A stretch of DNA of 64,000 nucleotides from Streptomyces sp. NBC_01429 (GCF_036231945.1 NZ_CP109599.1:6103501-6167500), one strand, 5' to 3'; shown: positions 20,784-29,917, counted from the first letter of the stretch. Notes: a model not told the origin generated them from the letters alone. Made by a program: numbers and translations.

Positions 20784-23312
20784 TCAACGCCGGTTGTTCA
20801 GGCGGCGCGTCGCCACCGCCGTCGACGGGTCCTCCGGCCACGGGTGGCGCGGATAGCGGCCGCGCAGCTCGGCCCGTACGGCCCGGTAGCCGTCCTGCCA
20901 GAACGACGCCAGGTCCGCCGTCAGCGCCGCCGGGCGCCCCGCGGGCGACAGCAGATGCACCAGTACGGGGACGCCCGCGGCGCCCGCCACCCTCGGCGTC
21001 TCCCGCAGCCCGAACAACTCCTGGAGCTTCACCGCCAGTACGGGCTGCGGCCCGCCGTACTCCACCCTTACCCGCGACCCGCTGGGCACCTCGATACGTT
21101 CCGGAGCCAGCTCGTCCAGCCGCGCGGCCTCGCCGGTCGCCCAGGGCAGCAGCCGCAGCAGCGCCTGCCCCGCGTCCAGCCGGGCCAGATCCGCGCGGCG
21201 GCGGGCCCGCGACAGCTCCGGCTCCAGCCACGCGTCGGCGCGATCGACCAGCGCGGCGTCCGAGACATCCGGCCAGCCGCCGCCCAACTCCCGGTGCAGA
21301 AAGCCGAGGCGCTCGCGCAGCGCCAGCGCCTCACGCGTCCAGCGCAGCAGCGCGGGCCCCTCGCGCCGCAGCCCCTCCAGCAGCGCCGCACGCACCAGCG
21401 CGGGAGCCGGTGACTTCAGGGCGCGCGCGGACAGCTCGACCGCGCCGAGCCGCTCCACCCGCCGGGCCAGCACCTCGCCCGCCTCCCAGCGGACCTCCTC
21501 ACCCGCCACCCGCAGCCCCCCGGCGGCGGCCCGCGCCGTGCCCTCGTCGATGACGGCGGCCAGCCGGACCCGCGCGGACGCCGCTCCCGCGGGCCGGTCG
21601 GCGACCGCCACCGCCAGCCACGACGCCTCGCGCAGCGCGGACCCGTCCGACAACTCGCCGCCCGTGCCCGAAACCATCAGATACGAACCCGCGCCCCGCG
21701 CCCGCGCCACCCGCTCGGGAAACGCGAGCGCGGCGATCAGCCCGGCGGCGGAATCATCGGTTCCGCCGACGTCCCCCGCGGCGGGCCCCGCGCCCTGAAC
21801 GGCGGACGTCAGCCGCCGCACCTCCTGGCGCCAGCGCGCCGCGTACGCGTCCCCGCCCCTGCGGGCCGTGCGCCACGCCGCCGCGAGATCGTCCCCGTAC
21901 GCCCTGGGCGGTTCCTCGCTCAGCAGCGCCACCACCTCGGCCGCCCGCCGCGCGCCCACCTCGGGGGCGCCGTCCAGCAGGGCGCGGGCGAGCCGGGGAT
22001 GCAGGCCGACGCGGGCCATCCGGATGCCGCGCTCCGTGACCCGCCCGTCCTCGCCGACCGCGCCGATCGCGGTCAGTACGGAGCGGGCGGCGGCCAGCGC
22101 GCCGGCCGGCGGCGGATCCAGCAGGGCGAGACCCCCGGCGGAGGGGTCGCCCCAGCACGCGGCCTGGAGCGCGAACGCCGCCAGATCCGCGACCCTGATC
22201 TCCGGGGACGGGAAGCGCGTCAGCCGGCCGTCCTCCGCCTGCGACCAGCAGCGGTAGACCGTCCCCGGCGCCTCGCGCCCGGCGCGTCCGGCCCGCTGCC
22301 CGGCGCCCGCCTGGGACACCCGGACCGTCGTCAGGGCACTCAGCCCGCGCGCGTGATCGGTACGGGGCTCGCGCGCGAGCCCCGCGTCCACGACGACCCG
22401 CACCCCCGGCACGGTCAGACTCGACTCGGCCACCGCCGTGGCCAGCACCACCCGGCGGCCCTCCGGCGCCCCGGCGAGCACCGCGTCCTGCACCGCCGCC
22501 GGGGCCCGCCCGTGCACCTGGAGCACCTCGGCGCCGGGATCGCCCAGTTGCCCGGCCACCCGGCCGATCTCCCCGACCCCCGGCAGGAAACAGAGCACAT
22601 CGCCGTCGTGCTCGGCCAGCGCCCGGCGCACGACCGACGCCACATGCGTCAGCAGCGCCGGATCGACCCGCATGCCGTGCGGTGGTCGTACGGGGGCGGG
22701 CGGCGGCGCCCAGACCGTCTCCACCGGGTAGGAGACGCCGCGCGCCGCCACCACCGGCGCGTCGTCCAGCAGCCGGGCCCAGCCCTCGGCGTCGGTGGTC
22801 GCGGACGCGGCGATCAGCCGCAGCTCGGGCCGCAGCGTCGTCCGTACGTCCAGGAGGAAGGCGGCGACGGTGTCGGCGTCGAGATGCCGCTCGTGGCACT
22901 CGTCGAGGATGACCACATCGACGCCCGCCAGCTCCTGGTCGCGCTGGAGCCGCTGGAGCAGCACGCCGGTGGTCACCACCTCCACCACCGTCCCGCGCCC
23001 CACCACGCGCTCCCCGCGCACGGTGAAGCCGACGCGCTCCCCGGCGCGCTCGCCGAGCAGCCAGGCCATCCGGCGGGCCGCGGCGCGCGCCGCGATCCGC
23101 CGGGGCTCGGCGACGATCACGCGCCGGACGGGACCGCCGTCCAGCAGCCCGGCCAGCGCCAGGGGGACGAGCGTCGTCTTGCCCGTCCCCGGCGGCGCGC
23201 ACAGCATCGCGCAGCCGTGCCGGTCGAGGGCCCGCTCCAGCGCGGGCAGGGCGGTGTGTACGGGGAGGCTGCCGAGGATGTCGTCGCGGATCACCCGTTC
23301 AGTGTCCGCCAC
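20784..23312 (-). CDS. hrpB: ATP-dependent helicase HrpB
   Basis: An 842-residue DEAH-type superfamily 2 helicase. Motifs in order: I APPGTGKTT (about residue 40), Ia AEPRRIAARAAARR, II DECHERHLDADT (DECH variant), III SATTDAEG, IV DVLCFLPGVGEI, V VVLATAVAESSLTVPGV and VI QAGAGQRAGRAGRE, followed by the ratchet domain and the HrpB_C tail. It starts at GTG with only a weak ribosome site; a second in-frame GTG lies 18 bases later. Its role in bacteria is undefined (RNA or RNP remodelling suspected). It is convergent with the transglycosylase and 100 bp downstream of the methyltransferase on the same strand. Confidence 0.92.
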   Translation of the reverse strand: MADTERVIRDDILGSLPVHTALPALERALDRHGCAMLCAPPGTGKTTLVPLALAGLLDGGPVRRVIVAEPRRIAARAAARRMAWLLGERAGERVGFTVRGERVVGRGTVVEVVTTGVLLQRLQRDQELAGVDVVILDECHERHLDADTVAAFLLDVRTTLRPELRLIAASATTDAEGWARLLDDAPVVAARGVSYPVETVWAPPPAPVRPPHGMRVDPALLTHVASVVRRALAEHDGDVLCFLPGVGEIGRVAGQLGDPGAEVLQVHGRAPAAVQDAVLAGAPEGRRVVLATAVAESSLTVPGVRVVVDAGLAREPRTDHARGLSALTTVRVSQAGAGQRAGRAGREAPGTVYRCWSQAEDGRLTRFPSPEIRVADLAAFALQAACWGDPSAGGLALLDPPPAGALAAARSVLTAIGAVGEDGRVTERGIRMARVGLHPRLARALLDGAPEVGARRAAEVVALLSEEPPRAYGDDLAAAWRTARRGGDAYAARWRQEVRRLTSAVQGAGPAAGDVGGTDDSAAGLIAALAFPERVARARGAGSYLMVSGTGGELSDGSALREASWLAVAVADRPAGAASARVRLAAVIDEGTARAAAGGLRVAGEEVRWEAGEVLARRVERLGAVELSARALKSPAPALVRAALLEGLRREGPALLRWTREALALRERLGFLHRELGGGWPDVSDAALVDRADAWLEPELSRARRRADLARLDAGQALLRLLPWATGEAARLDELAPERIEVPSGSRVRVEYGGPQPVLAVKLQELFGLRETPRVAGAAGVPVLVHLLSPAGRPAALTADLASFWQDGYRAVRAELRGRYPRHPWPEDPSTAVATRRLNNRR

Positions 23313-23320
23313 CGGTCGCC

Positions 23321-23418
23321 CGGCGCCGGGCGGCCCGGACGCGTGGTCAGTCCCGGCGCCGGGCGGCCCGGACGCTTGCTCAGTCCTGGCGCCGGGGACC
23401 CGGACGCCTGGTCAGTCC
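23321..23418. repeat. 33-bp direct repeat, three copies
   Basis: Three consecutive units begin at 23321, 23354 and 23387 (33, 33 and 32 bp), sharing GGCGCCGGG, CCCGGACGC and GGTCAGTCC. The third covers the last codons and stop of the methyltransferase gene, so the gap to hrpB was built by duplicating that gene's 3' end. Confidence 0.85.
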
Positions 23419-24239
23419 CGTACGCAGACGAAGATCGCCGTGCCCGGGAGCAGGGTGCCGCGCAGCGGCGACCAGCCGCCCCACTCCTGGGTGTTCCAGG
23501 CCGGCCACTCGGGCTCCACCAGGTCGACCAGCCGGAATCCGCCCGCCACCAGATCCCGCACCCGGTCGCCGAGCGTCCGGTGGTGTTCGACGTAGACGGC
23601 CCGCCCCCGGTCGTCCTGCTCGACATAGGGGGTGCGGTCGAAGTAGGAGGCCGCCGCCGTCAGCCCCTCGGGCCCCGGCTCGTCGGGGAACGCCCAGCGG
23701 ACCGGATGCGTCACGGAGAAGACCCACCGGCCGCCCGGCCGCAGTACCCGGTGCACCTCGCGGAACACCCGTACCGGATCGGCGACGAAGGGGATGGCGC
23801 CGTAGGCGGAGCAGGCCAGGTCGAAGGCGCCGTCCGCGAAGGGCAGCGCGCCCGCGTCCGCCTGGATCAGCGGGAACGTCAGCGAGCGGCCCTCGCCGAT
23901 GCGCAGCGCGTGCTGGAGCTGGCGGTGGGAGAGGTCGAGGGCCACCGGGCGGGCGCCCTGCGCGGCCAGCCAGCGGGAGCACTGCGCGGCGCCGGCCCCG
24001 ATCTCCAGGACGTCGAGGCCGTTCAGCGATTCCTGGGGTCCGAGGAGGCCCGCCTCCACCTCGTCGAGCCCTTCCGGGCACCAGACGAACCGGTCGTCGC
24101 CGAGGAAGGTGCCGTGCTCGATCTGGTAGTCGTCGGCGTTGCTGTCCCACCAGCCCCGGTTGGCCCGGCTGCTCTCCGTACCGTCGGAGTCACGTCGGGT
24201 CGCCTCGGGCTCGGCCTGGGGTTCTTGCTCTTGGATCAT
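23412..24239 (-). CDS. Class I SAM-dependent methyltransferase
   Basis: A 275-residue methyltransferase. Motif I is VLEIGAGAAQCSRWLA at about residue 77, motif II VALDLSHRQL, motif III ADAGALPFADGAFDLACSAYGAIPF and the motif after it VLRPGGRWVFSVTHPVRW; this is the Methyltransf_11 type acting on small molecules. The N-terminal 30 residues are charged and probably disordered. It sits divergently from rpsA with a 341-bp gap. Substrate not predictable. Confidence 0.82.
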   Translation of the reverse strand: MIQEQEPQAEPEATRRDSDGTESSRANRGWWDSNADDYQIEHGTFLGDDRFVWCPEGLDEVEAGLLGPQESLNGLDVLEIGAGAAQCSRWLAAQGARPVALDLSHRQLQHALRIGEGRSLTFPLIQADAGALPFADGAFDLACSAYGAIPFVADPVRVFREVHRVLRPGGRWVFSVTHPVRWAFPDEPGPEGLTAAASYFDRTPYVEQDDRGRAVYVEHHRTLGDRVRDLVAGGFRLVDLVEPEWPAWNTQEWGGWSPLRGTLLPGTAIFVCVRD

Positions 24240-24580
24240 CGTGTCCGTCGTCTTGCTCTTCGGGGATTCGGGGTGCCGCCGCGGGGGCCGTTGGCCTCAG
24301 CGAACGCTGGTTGTGCCGGGAATGAGAGGTTCCACCCCGGGTGTGCGCCTTCGCGCATTGACCGTGCCCGGCTGCCCCCGTATGCTAAAGGTTGCGCTGC
24401 GGGCTTGCGCGCCTCAGACGTAGCAGCCGCGCTCGCATCTGTGTGTCCCTCGGTTGTCGAGGCGCTTTCCCTTTGTCCGGGGCGGCGCTTCCTTGGCTGT
24501 CCGGCTTCTACAGGTGGCGATACGGGCTCCCGGCGTAGCAGTACCTACGACTCACTGTCCGCACCGGAGCCCTTTCCCAC
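24240..24580. other. 341-bp methyltransferase / rpsA divergent region
   Basis: It contains the rpsA promoter at 24358-24386 and a leader of roughly 190 nt. Several short inverted segments around 24400-24480 could form leader structure, but none is a clear terminator or known riboswitch. No small gene with credible codon use is seen. Confidence 0.5.
24358..24386 (+). promoter_or_regulatory. Housekeeping-type promoter of rpsA
   Basis: TTGACC at 24358-24363 and TATGCT at 24381-24386 are separated by 17 bases, close to the HrdB consensus TTGACA/TAGRRT-like pair. Predicted transcription start is near 24393, leaving about 190 nt of leader before the ATG. Confidence 0.72.
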
Positions 24581-26092
24581 ATGACGAGCAGCACCGAGAC
24601 CACCGCCACCACTCCGCAGGTTGCGGTCAACGACATCGGTAACGAGGAAGCCTTCCTCGCCGCGATCGACGAGACCATCAAATACTTCAACGACGGCGAC
24701 ATCGTGGATGGCGTCATCGTGAAGGTCGACCGGGACGAGGTCCTGCTCGACATCGGTTACAAGACCGAAGGTGTCATCCCGTCCCGCGAGCTTTCGATCA
24801 AGCACGACGTCGACCCCAATGAGGTCGTCAAGGTCGGCGACGAGATCGAAGCCCTTGTTCTCCAGAAGGAGGACAAGGAAGGCCGCCTGATCCTCTCGAA
24901 GAAGCGCGCCCAGTACGAGCGCGCCTGGGGCACGATCGAGAAGATCAAGGAAGAGGACGGCATCGTCACCGGTACCGTCATCGAGGTGGTCAAGGGTGGT
25001 CTCATCCTCGACATCGGCCTCCGTGGCTTCCTGCCGGCCTCCCTCGTCGAGATGCGCCGCGTCCGCGACCTCCAGCCCTACGTGGGCAAGGAGCTCGAAG
25101 CCAAGATCATCGAGCTGGACAAGAACCGCAACAACGTGGTCCTGTCCCGCCGTGCCTGGCTGGAGCAGACCCAGAGCGAGGTCCGCCAGACCTTCCTCAC
25201 GACCCTGCAGAAGGGCCAGGTCCGCTCCGGCGTCGTCTCCTCGATCGTCAACTTCGGCGCGTTCGTGGACCTCGGCGGCGTCGACGGTCTCGTGCACGTC
25301 TCCGAGCTGTCCTGGAAGCACATCGACCACCCCTCCGAGGTTGTCGAGGTCGGCCAGGAAGTCACCGTCGAGGTTCTCGACGTGGACATGGACCGCGAGC
25401 GTGTCTCCCTGTCGCTCAAGGCGACGCAGGAAGACCCGTGGCAGCAGTTCGCCCGGACGCACCAGATCGGTCAGGTCGTCCCGGGTAAGGTCACCAAGCT
25501 CGTTCCCTTCGGTGCGTTCGTCCGCGTCGACGAGGGCATCGAGGGTCTGGTCCACATCTCCGAGCTGGCCGAGCGCCACGTGGAGATCCCGGAGCAGGTC
25601 GTCCAGGTCAACGACGAGATCTTCGTCAAGGTCATCGACATCGACCTGGAGCGCCGCCGCATCAGCCTGTCGCTGAAGCAGGCCAACGAGGCGTTCGGTG
25701 GTGACCCGGCCTCGGTCGAGTTCGACCCGACCCTCTACGGCATGGCCGCGTCCTACGACGACCAGGGCAACTACATCTACCCCGAGGGCTTCGACCCCGA
25801 GACCAACGACTGGCTCGAGGGCTTCGAGACCCAGCGCGAGGCGTGGGAGGGCCAGTACGCCGAGGCGCAGACGCGCTTCGAGCAGCACCAGGCCCAGGTC
25901 ATCAAGTCCCGCGAGGCCGACGAGGCCGCTGCCGCCGAGGGTGCTGCCGCACCCGCCGCCGGTGGCAGTGCTCCCGCCGCCTCCGGTGGTGGCGGTTCGT
26001 ACTCCTCGGAGTCGGACGACAACTCCGGCGCCCTGGCGTCGGACGAGGCGCTCGCCGCCCTGCGCGAGAAGCTGGCCGGCGGCCAGAGCTGA
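24581..26092 (+). CDS. rpsA: 30S ribosomal protein S1
   Basis: A 503-residue actinobacterial S1 with four S1 (OB-fold) repeats at about residues 35-105, 120-190, 205-280 and 290-365; for example GDIVDGVIVKVDRDEVLLDIGYKTEG and GQVRSGVVSSIVNFGAFVDLGGVDGLVHVSELSW. The C-terminal 130 residues are acidic and then Ala/Gly/Ser rich (about 445-480), typical of the high-GC type and shorter than the six-repeat E. coli protein. GGAGC precedes the ATG at 24581. It brings mRNA to the 30S subunit. Codon use is strongly biased to C-ending codons, as for a highly expressed gene. Confidence 0.97.
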   Translation: MTSSTETTATTPQVAVNDIGNEEAFLAAIDETIKYFNDGDIVDGVIVKVDRDEVLLDIGYKTEGVIPSRELSIKHDVDPNEVVKVGDEIEALVLQKEDKEGRLILSKKRAQYERAWGTIEKIKEEDGIVTGTVIEVVKGGLILDIGLRGFLPASLVEMRRVRDLQPYVGKELEAKIIELDKNRNNVVLSRRAWLEQTQSEVRQTFLTTLQKGQVRSGVVSSIVNFGAFVDLGGVDGLVHVSELSWKHIDHPSEVVEVGQEVTVEVLDVDMDRERVSLSLKATQEDPWQQFARTHQIGQVVPGKVTKLVPFGAFVRVDEGIEGLVHISELAERHVEIPEQVVQVNDEIFVKVIDIDLERRRISLSLKQANEAFGGDPASVEFDPTLYGMAASYDDQGNYIYPEGFDPETNDWLEGFETQREAWEGQYAEAQTRFEQHQAQVIKSREADEAAAAEGAAAPAAGGSAPAASGGGGSYSSESDDNSGALASDEALAALREKLAGGQS

Positions 26093-26127
26093 CGCTCCGG
26101 TCGAGTAAGCGGTAGCTGAGTTCACAC

Positions 26128-26161
26128 GTAAGGCCCGCTCCCTTCGGGGGGCGGGCCTTAC
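26128..26161 (+). terminator. rpsA terminator
   Basis: GTAAGGCCCGCTCCC pairs with GGGGGCGGGCCTTAC (one T-G) around a TTCG tetraloop, 36 bp after the rpsA stop; the UUCG loop makes it very stable. Confidence 0.9.
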
Positions 26162-26194
26162 GCGTGCTCGCGGGCGGGCCTTATACGTGCTCGC
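26149..26194. repeat. 23-bp tandem duplication of the terminator arm
   Basis: The segment 26149-26171 (GGGCGGGCCTTA...GTGCTCGC) is repeated directly at 26172-26194 with two changes, so the 3' arm of the rpsA terminator exists twice and could offer an alternative hairpin. Confidence 0.8.
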
Positions 26195-26310
26195 GCCCCC
26201 GGCCCGTGGTGAGCGGAGGGCAACGCGAGGGACACACGAGTATCTGACGGTCCGTAACACGCCATTGCCAGGATCCCGGCACACCTGAAGACCGGAAGGG
26301 GTACCGGGAC

Positions 26311-27276
26311 ATGAGCCACCCGCCTGAGATCACCACGGGCACCAGCCGCCGCGGGTTTCTGCGCCAGGTGGGCGCCACCGGAGGGGCGGGGGCGATGCTC
26401 GCCACCATGGGGGCCCTGGGCCTCGCCCCCACCGCCGAGGCCGCGAGCCGCGAACCCGTCTTCCACGCGCCCAGGACCGGGGACTTCACCCTCACCGGCA
26501 GAGCCGCGGCCAAGGTCGTCATCGTCGGCGGCGGCATGGACCGGATACCCGCCGCGCTGACCCGCGCGGTCGGCGCCCACCGGATACTGACCGGCGCGGC
26601 CGTCCAGGAGATCACCGACAAGGGGCACGGCGTGACCGTCACCTACACGCGGGGCGGCCGGGTACGCGCTCTCGACGCGGACTACTGCGTCGCCGCGCTG
26701 CCGCCCAACATCCTCGCCGGGACCCGGCACAACCTGGGCGCGTCCGTGCAGACGGCGCTGGAGGCGTGCAAGCCGTCCTCCGCCGGGAAGATCGGTCTGG
26801 AACACCGCAGCCGCTGGTGGGAGAGCGACCACCGGATATACGGCGGGATCACCGAGACCGATCTCGATCTCGCGCACATCTGGTACCCGTCGTACGGCCA
26901 TCACGGCCGGCGCGGCGTGCTCGTCGGCTACTACAACACCGGTGCGCCGGCCGACGCCTACGCCCGGCTCGCACCGCGCGAGCGGGAGGCGCGGGCGGTG
27001 GCGCAGGGGGTGCGGATCCACGGCGAGAAGTACCGGAGCGAGCTGGCCGCGTCCTTCTCCCACCACTGGCGCCAGACCCCCTATCCGGAGGCGTCCTGGC
27101 ACTCCTTGGCGGGCGGCCCCGACGCTCCCGTCTTCGATCCGCTCAACAGGCCCGCCGGACGCGTCCACTTCACCGGTGACTACCTCTCGTACGCCGACGC
27201 CTGGCAGCACGGCGCCTTCACCTCCGCCCGCAAGACCGTCACCGCACTGCACGCACGGGTCCTCAGCGGGGCGTGA
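26311..27276 (+). pseudogene. Flavin amine oxidase with Tat signal and internal in-frame deletion
   Basis: The open frame gives 321 residues, against roughly 550 for the Tat-exported Streptomyces monoamine oxidases. Residues 1-47 are a twin-arginine signal (TSRRGFLRQVGATGGAG). The FAD motif begins at KVVIVGGG (about residue 70) but breaks off after the first glycines and jumps straight to MDRIPAALTRAVG, which in the full protein lies more than 200 residues later. The rest, including the C-terminal FAD segment VHFTGDYLSYADAWQHGAF, is intact. Most of the first FAD-binding half and substrate domain is thus missing, and activity is unlikely although the frame is open. The join falls at a glycine-codon run (GGCGGCGGC), consistent with recombination between short repeats. 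Confidence 0.75.
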
Positions 27277-27368
27277 AGCGCCGGATCGGGGTTGGCGCCG
27301 TGGGGCGCGGGGAATGCCCGCGCTCTGTGGTGCGTTCTTCGTTACGAACACGAGGAGGAGCGGTAACC

Positions 27369-28313
27369 GTGCTTGATCCGCAGGGTTTGTACGAATGGGA
27401 GCCCAAGGGCCTCGCCGTCGTCGACATGGCACTGGCGCAGGAGTCGGCGGGCCTGGTCATGCTGTACCACTTCGACGGCTACATCGACGCGGGTGAGACC
27501 GGCGACCAGATCGTCGAGAACCTGCTGGATTCGCTGCCCCACCAGGTGGTGGCCCGGTTCGACCACGACAGGCTGGTCGACTACCGCGCGCGCCGTCCGC
27601 TGCTCACGTTCCGGCGGGACCGCTGGTCCGACTACGAGACGCCGACGCTCGACGTCCGGCTCGTCCAGGACGCCACCGGAGCGCCGTTCCTGCTGCTGTC
27701 GGGGCCCGAGCCGGATGTGGAGTGGGAGCGCTTCTCGCTGGCCGTACGGCAGATCGTGGAGCGGCTGGGCGTGCGCCTGTCCGTCAACTTCCACGGCATC
27801 CCCATGGGCGTGCCGCACACCAGGCCCGTCGGCCTCACTCCGCACGGCAACCGCACGGACCTGATGCCGGGCCATCGCAGCCCCTTCGACGAGGCGCAGG
27901 TCCCCGGCAGCGCCGAGTCGCTCGTCGAGTACCGGCTGATGGAGTCGGACCACGACGTGCTCGGTGTCGCGGCGCACGTTCCGCACTATGTCGCCCGGTC
28001 GTCCTACCCGGACGCGGCGCTGACCGCCCTGGAGGCGATCACGGCCGCGACGGGGCTGGTGCTGCCGAGCGTCGCGCACTCCCTGCGCACGGAGGCGCAG
28101 CGCACCCAGACCGAGATCGAGCGGCAGCTGGGCGAGGGGGACGAGGAGCTGGTCACGATGGTGCAGGGGCTTGAGCACCAGTACGACGCCCTCGCGGGCT
28201 CCGAGACCCGGGGCAATCTGGTCGCTGAGCCGACGGAGCTGCCGTCGGCCGACGAGATCGGCCGTGAGTTCGAGAAGTTCCTCGCGGAGCGGGAGGGCGA
28301 CGGCGGCGCGTGA
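27369..28313 (+). CDS. PAC2 family protein
   Basis: A 314-residue member of the PAC2 (proteasome assembly chaperone 2-like) family, common in actinobacteria, where its job is unknown. It starts at GTG 27369 behind GGAGGAGCGG, giving VLDPQGLYEWEPKG. The family segments are LVMLYHFDGYIDAGETGDQIVENLL, PLLTFRRDRWSDYETPTLDV, LLLSGPEPDVEWERF and a VPHYVARSSYPDAALTALEAI region, ending in a charged helical tail (IGREFEKFLAEREGD). It lies 75 bp before coaE on the same strand. Confidence 0.85.
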   Translation: MLDPQGLYEWEPKGLAVVDMALAQESAGLVMLYHFDGYIDAGETGDQIVENLLDSLPHQVVARFDHDRLVDYRARRPLLTFRRDRWSDYETPTLDVRLVQDATGAPFLLLSGPEPDVEWERFSLAVRQIVERLGVRLSVNFHGIPMGVPHTRPVGLTPHGNRTDLMPGHRSPFDEAQVPGSAESLVEYRLMESDHDVLGVAAHVPHYVARSSYPDAALTALEAITAATGLVLPSVAHSLRTEAQRTQTEIERQLGEGDEELVTMVQGLEHQYDALAGSETRGNLVAEPTELPSADEIGREFEKFLAEREGDGGA

Positions 28314-28388
28314 GAGCGGGCCCGCCGGGGCGGTGCGGGTCGGGGCGGGACCGGTCGGGGCGTTGACGGCAGGCTTTAGGCTGGCCCC

Positions 28389-28994
28389 ATGCTGAGGCTG
28401 GGACTTACGGGCGGAATCGGCGCGGGCAAGAGCGAGGTCTCTCGGCTGCTGACCGGTTACGGGGCGGTTCTGATCGACTCCGATCGGATCGCGCGGGAAG
28501 TCGTGGCGCCCGGGACCCCCGGACTGGCGGCCGTGGCCGCCGAGTTCGGCCCGGACGTGCTGACCGGCTCCGGCGCGCTGGACCGTCCGAAACTCGGCGG
28601 GATCGTCTTCGGCGACCACGACCGGCTGCGCGCGCTGAACGCGATCGTGCATCCGCTGGTCCGCGCCCGCTCCGCCGAACTGGAGGCGGCGGCGGGGCGG
28701 GACTCGATCGTGGTGCACGACGTGCCGCTGCTGGTCGAGAACGCGATGGCCGCCCTGTACGACCTGGTGGTGGTCGTGGACGCGTCCCCGGAGACCCAGC
28801 TGGAGCGGCTGGTACGGCTACGGGGGATGACGGAGGCCGAGGCGCGCGGGCGGATGGCCGCGCAGGCGACCCGGGAGGAGCGCCGGAGCGTCGCGGACCT
28901 CGTGATCGACAACGACGGCCCGCTGGACGCACTGGAGCCGCGGGTCCGTGAGATCTGGCAGGAGCTGACCGCACGCGCGGCGGCCCGCTCCTGA
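28389..28994 (+). CDS. coaE: Dephospho-CoA kinase
   Basis: A 201-residue kinase performing the last step of coenzyme A synthesis, phosphorylation of the 3'-OH of dephospho-CoA. The P-loop LTGGIGAGKSEVS is at residues 6-18, followed by DSDRIAREVV, HPLVRA and DVPLLVENAMAALYDLVVVVDA. The C-terminal extension found in some actinobacterial CoaE proteins is absent. Confidence 0.94.
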   Translation: MLRLGLTGGIGAGKSEVSRLLTGYGAVLIDSDRIAREVVAPGTPGLAAVAAEFGPDVLTGSGALDRPKLGGIVFGDHDRLRALNAIVHPLVRARSAELEAAAGRDSIVVHDVPLLVENAMAALYDLVVVVDASPETQLERLVRLRGMTEAEARGRMAAQATREERRSVADLVIDNDGPLDALEPRVREIWQELTARAAARS

Positions 28995-29067
28995 GCCGGC
29001 CGGACGGGCGAGGAATAGCCTGTCCGGTTCCGGCGTTGAACGCGCGCAGCTAGGGAAGGATGCGACC

Positions 29068-29448
29068 GTGCCCGAGAGTCCGGAAACCCACGTCATCGAC
29101 TATCGCGCGGCCGAACAGCTGCTGGCGGCGCGGGATCCCCGCGGGGCCGTGAAGCTGCTGGACTCGGTCATCGCGGCCCATCCCGAGAACACGGCGGCCA
29201 GGCTGCTGCGCGCCCGCGCCTTCTTCGCCGCCGCGCAGCTGCGGCCCGCCGAACTCGAATTCGAGCTGGTCCTGGAGCGGGAGCCGGACAACGCCTTCGC
29301 GCACTTCGCTCTGGCCCGTACGTACGAGCGCTCGGGCCGCCCCGAACAGGCGAAGCGGCACTTCCGGCTGGCGGCGGCGCTGGATCCCAAGCCGGAGTAC
29401 GTGAAGGCCGCCAGGTTCGACGCAGACGCGAGTGGCGGCGGCAGCTGA
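29068..29448 (+). CDS. Small TPR-repeat protein
   Basis: A 126-residue soluble protein made of about three tetratricopeptide repeats (RAAEQLLAARDPRGAVKLLDSVIAAHPENT, ARLLRARAFFAAAQLRPAELEFELVLEREPDNA, AHFALARTYERSGRPEQAKRHFRLAAALDPK). It starts at GTG with GGAAGGA upstream. Presumably a protein-interaction module; the partner is unknown. Located 73 bp after coaE. Confidence 0.85.
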   Translation: MPESPETHVIDYRAAEQLLAARDPRGAVKLLDSVIAAHPENTAARLLRARAFFAAAQLRPAELEFELVLEREPDNAFAHFALARTYERSGRPEQAKRHFRLAAALDPKPEYVKAARFDADASGGGS

Positions 29449-29450
29449 CC

Positions 29451-29518
29451 GTACGCGCGGTGGCCGACGTACGCGCGGCGGCCGACGTAGGGACGGCGGC
29501 CGACGCAGGGACGGCCGG
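29451..29518. repeat. 18-bp tandem repeat, about 3.5 copies
   Basis: Units start at 29451, 29469, 29487 and 29505, each of the form GTACGCGCGGCGGCCGAC or GTAGGGACGGCGGCCGAC; the first two and last two resemble each other most. It fills the gap between two convergent genes. Confidence 0.82.
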
Positions 29519-29551
29519 AGCGGGCGGGCGCCGCCCGCTCCGGACCCGGAC

Positions 29552-29917
29552 TCAGGAGCCGCGCCCCGCGCCGCCGACACCACTGCCGGTGCGGTTGCGC
29601 CGCTGACGCAGCAGATCGCGTCGGCGCTCGCGGTCCTCCTCCAGGATCACGTTCGGGCCGTGCTTCGGCGGGTACGGGCCGGTGTCCCGGTCCGGCTGGA
29701 AGCGCGGGCCCTGCCGGAAGCGCCGCAGGATCACGAACAGGTCGGTCACGACGATCAGCAGGAGCACCGCGCAGGCCAGCGCCCACCAGGGCCGCCCGGC
29801 CAGCGCGAACGCCACGGTGCCCGCGCCCGTCCAGATCACGCCCCACAGGGCCAGCCAGAACCGCATGCGCAGGGCGCTGCGCGCGGTGACGGGTTCACTT
29901 CCAGTACGCGTACGCAT
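29552..29917 (-). CDS. DUF6343-type small membrane protein
   Basis: A 121-residue protein beginning MRTRTGSEPVTARSALRMRFWLALWG, with two hydrophobic segments at about 18-38 and 45-65 and a highly charged Arg-rich C-terminal half (EEDRERRRDLLRQRRNR). It is a small actinobacterial membrane protein without known function. GGAGGT lies upstream of the ATG at 29917; the longer frame adds only an implausible 12 residues. Confidence 0.72.
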   Translation of the reverse strand: MRTRTGSEPVTARSALRMRFWLALWGVIWTGAGTVAFALAGRPWWALACAVLLLIVVTDLFVILRRFRQGPRFQPDRDTGPYPPKHGPNVILEEDRERRRDLLRQRRNRTGSGVGGAGRGS

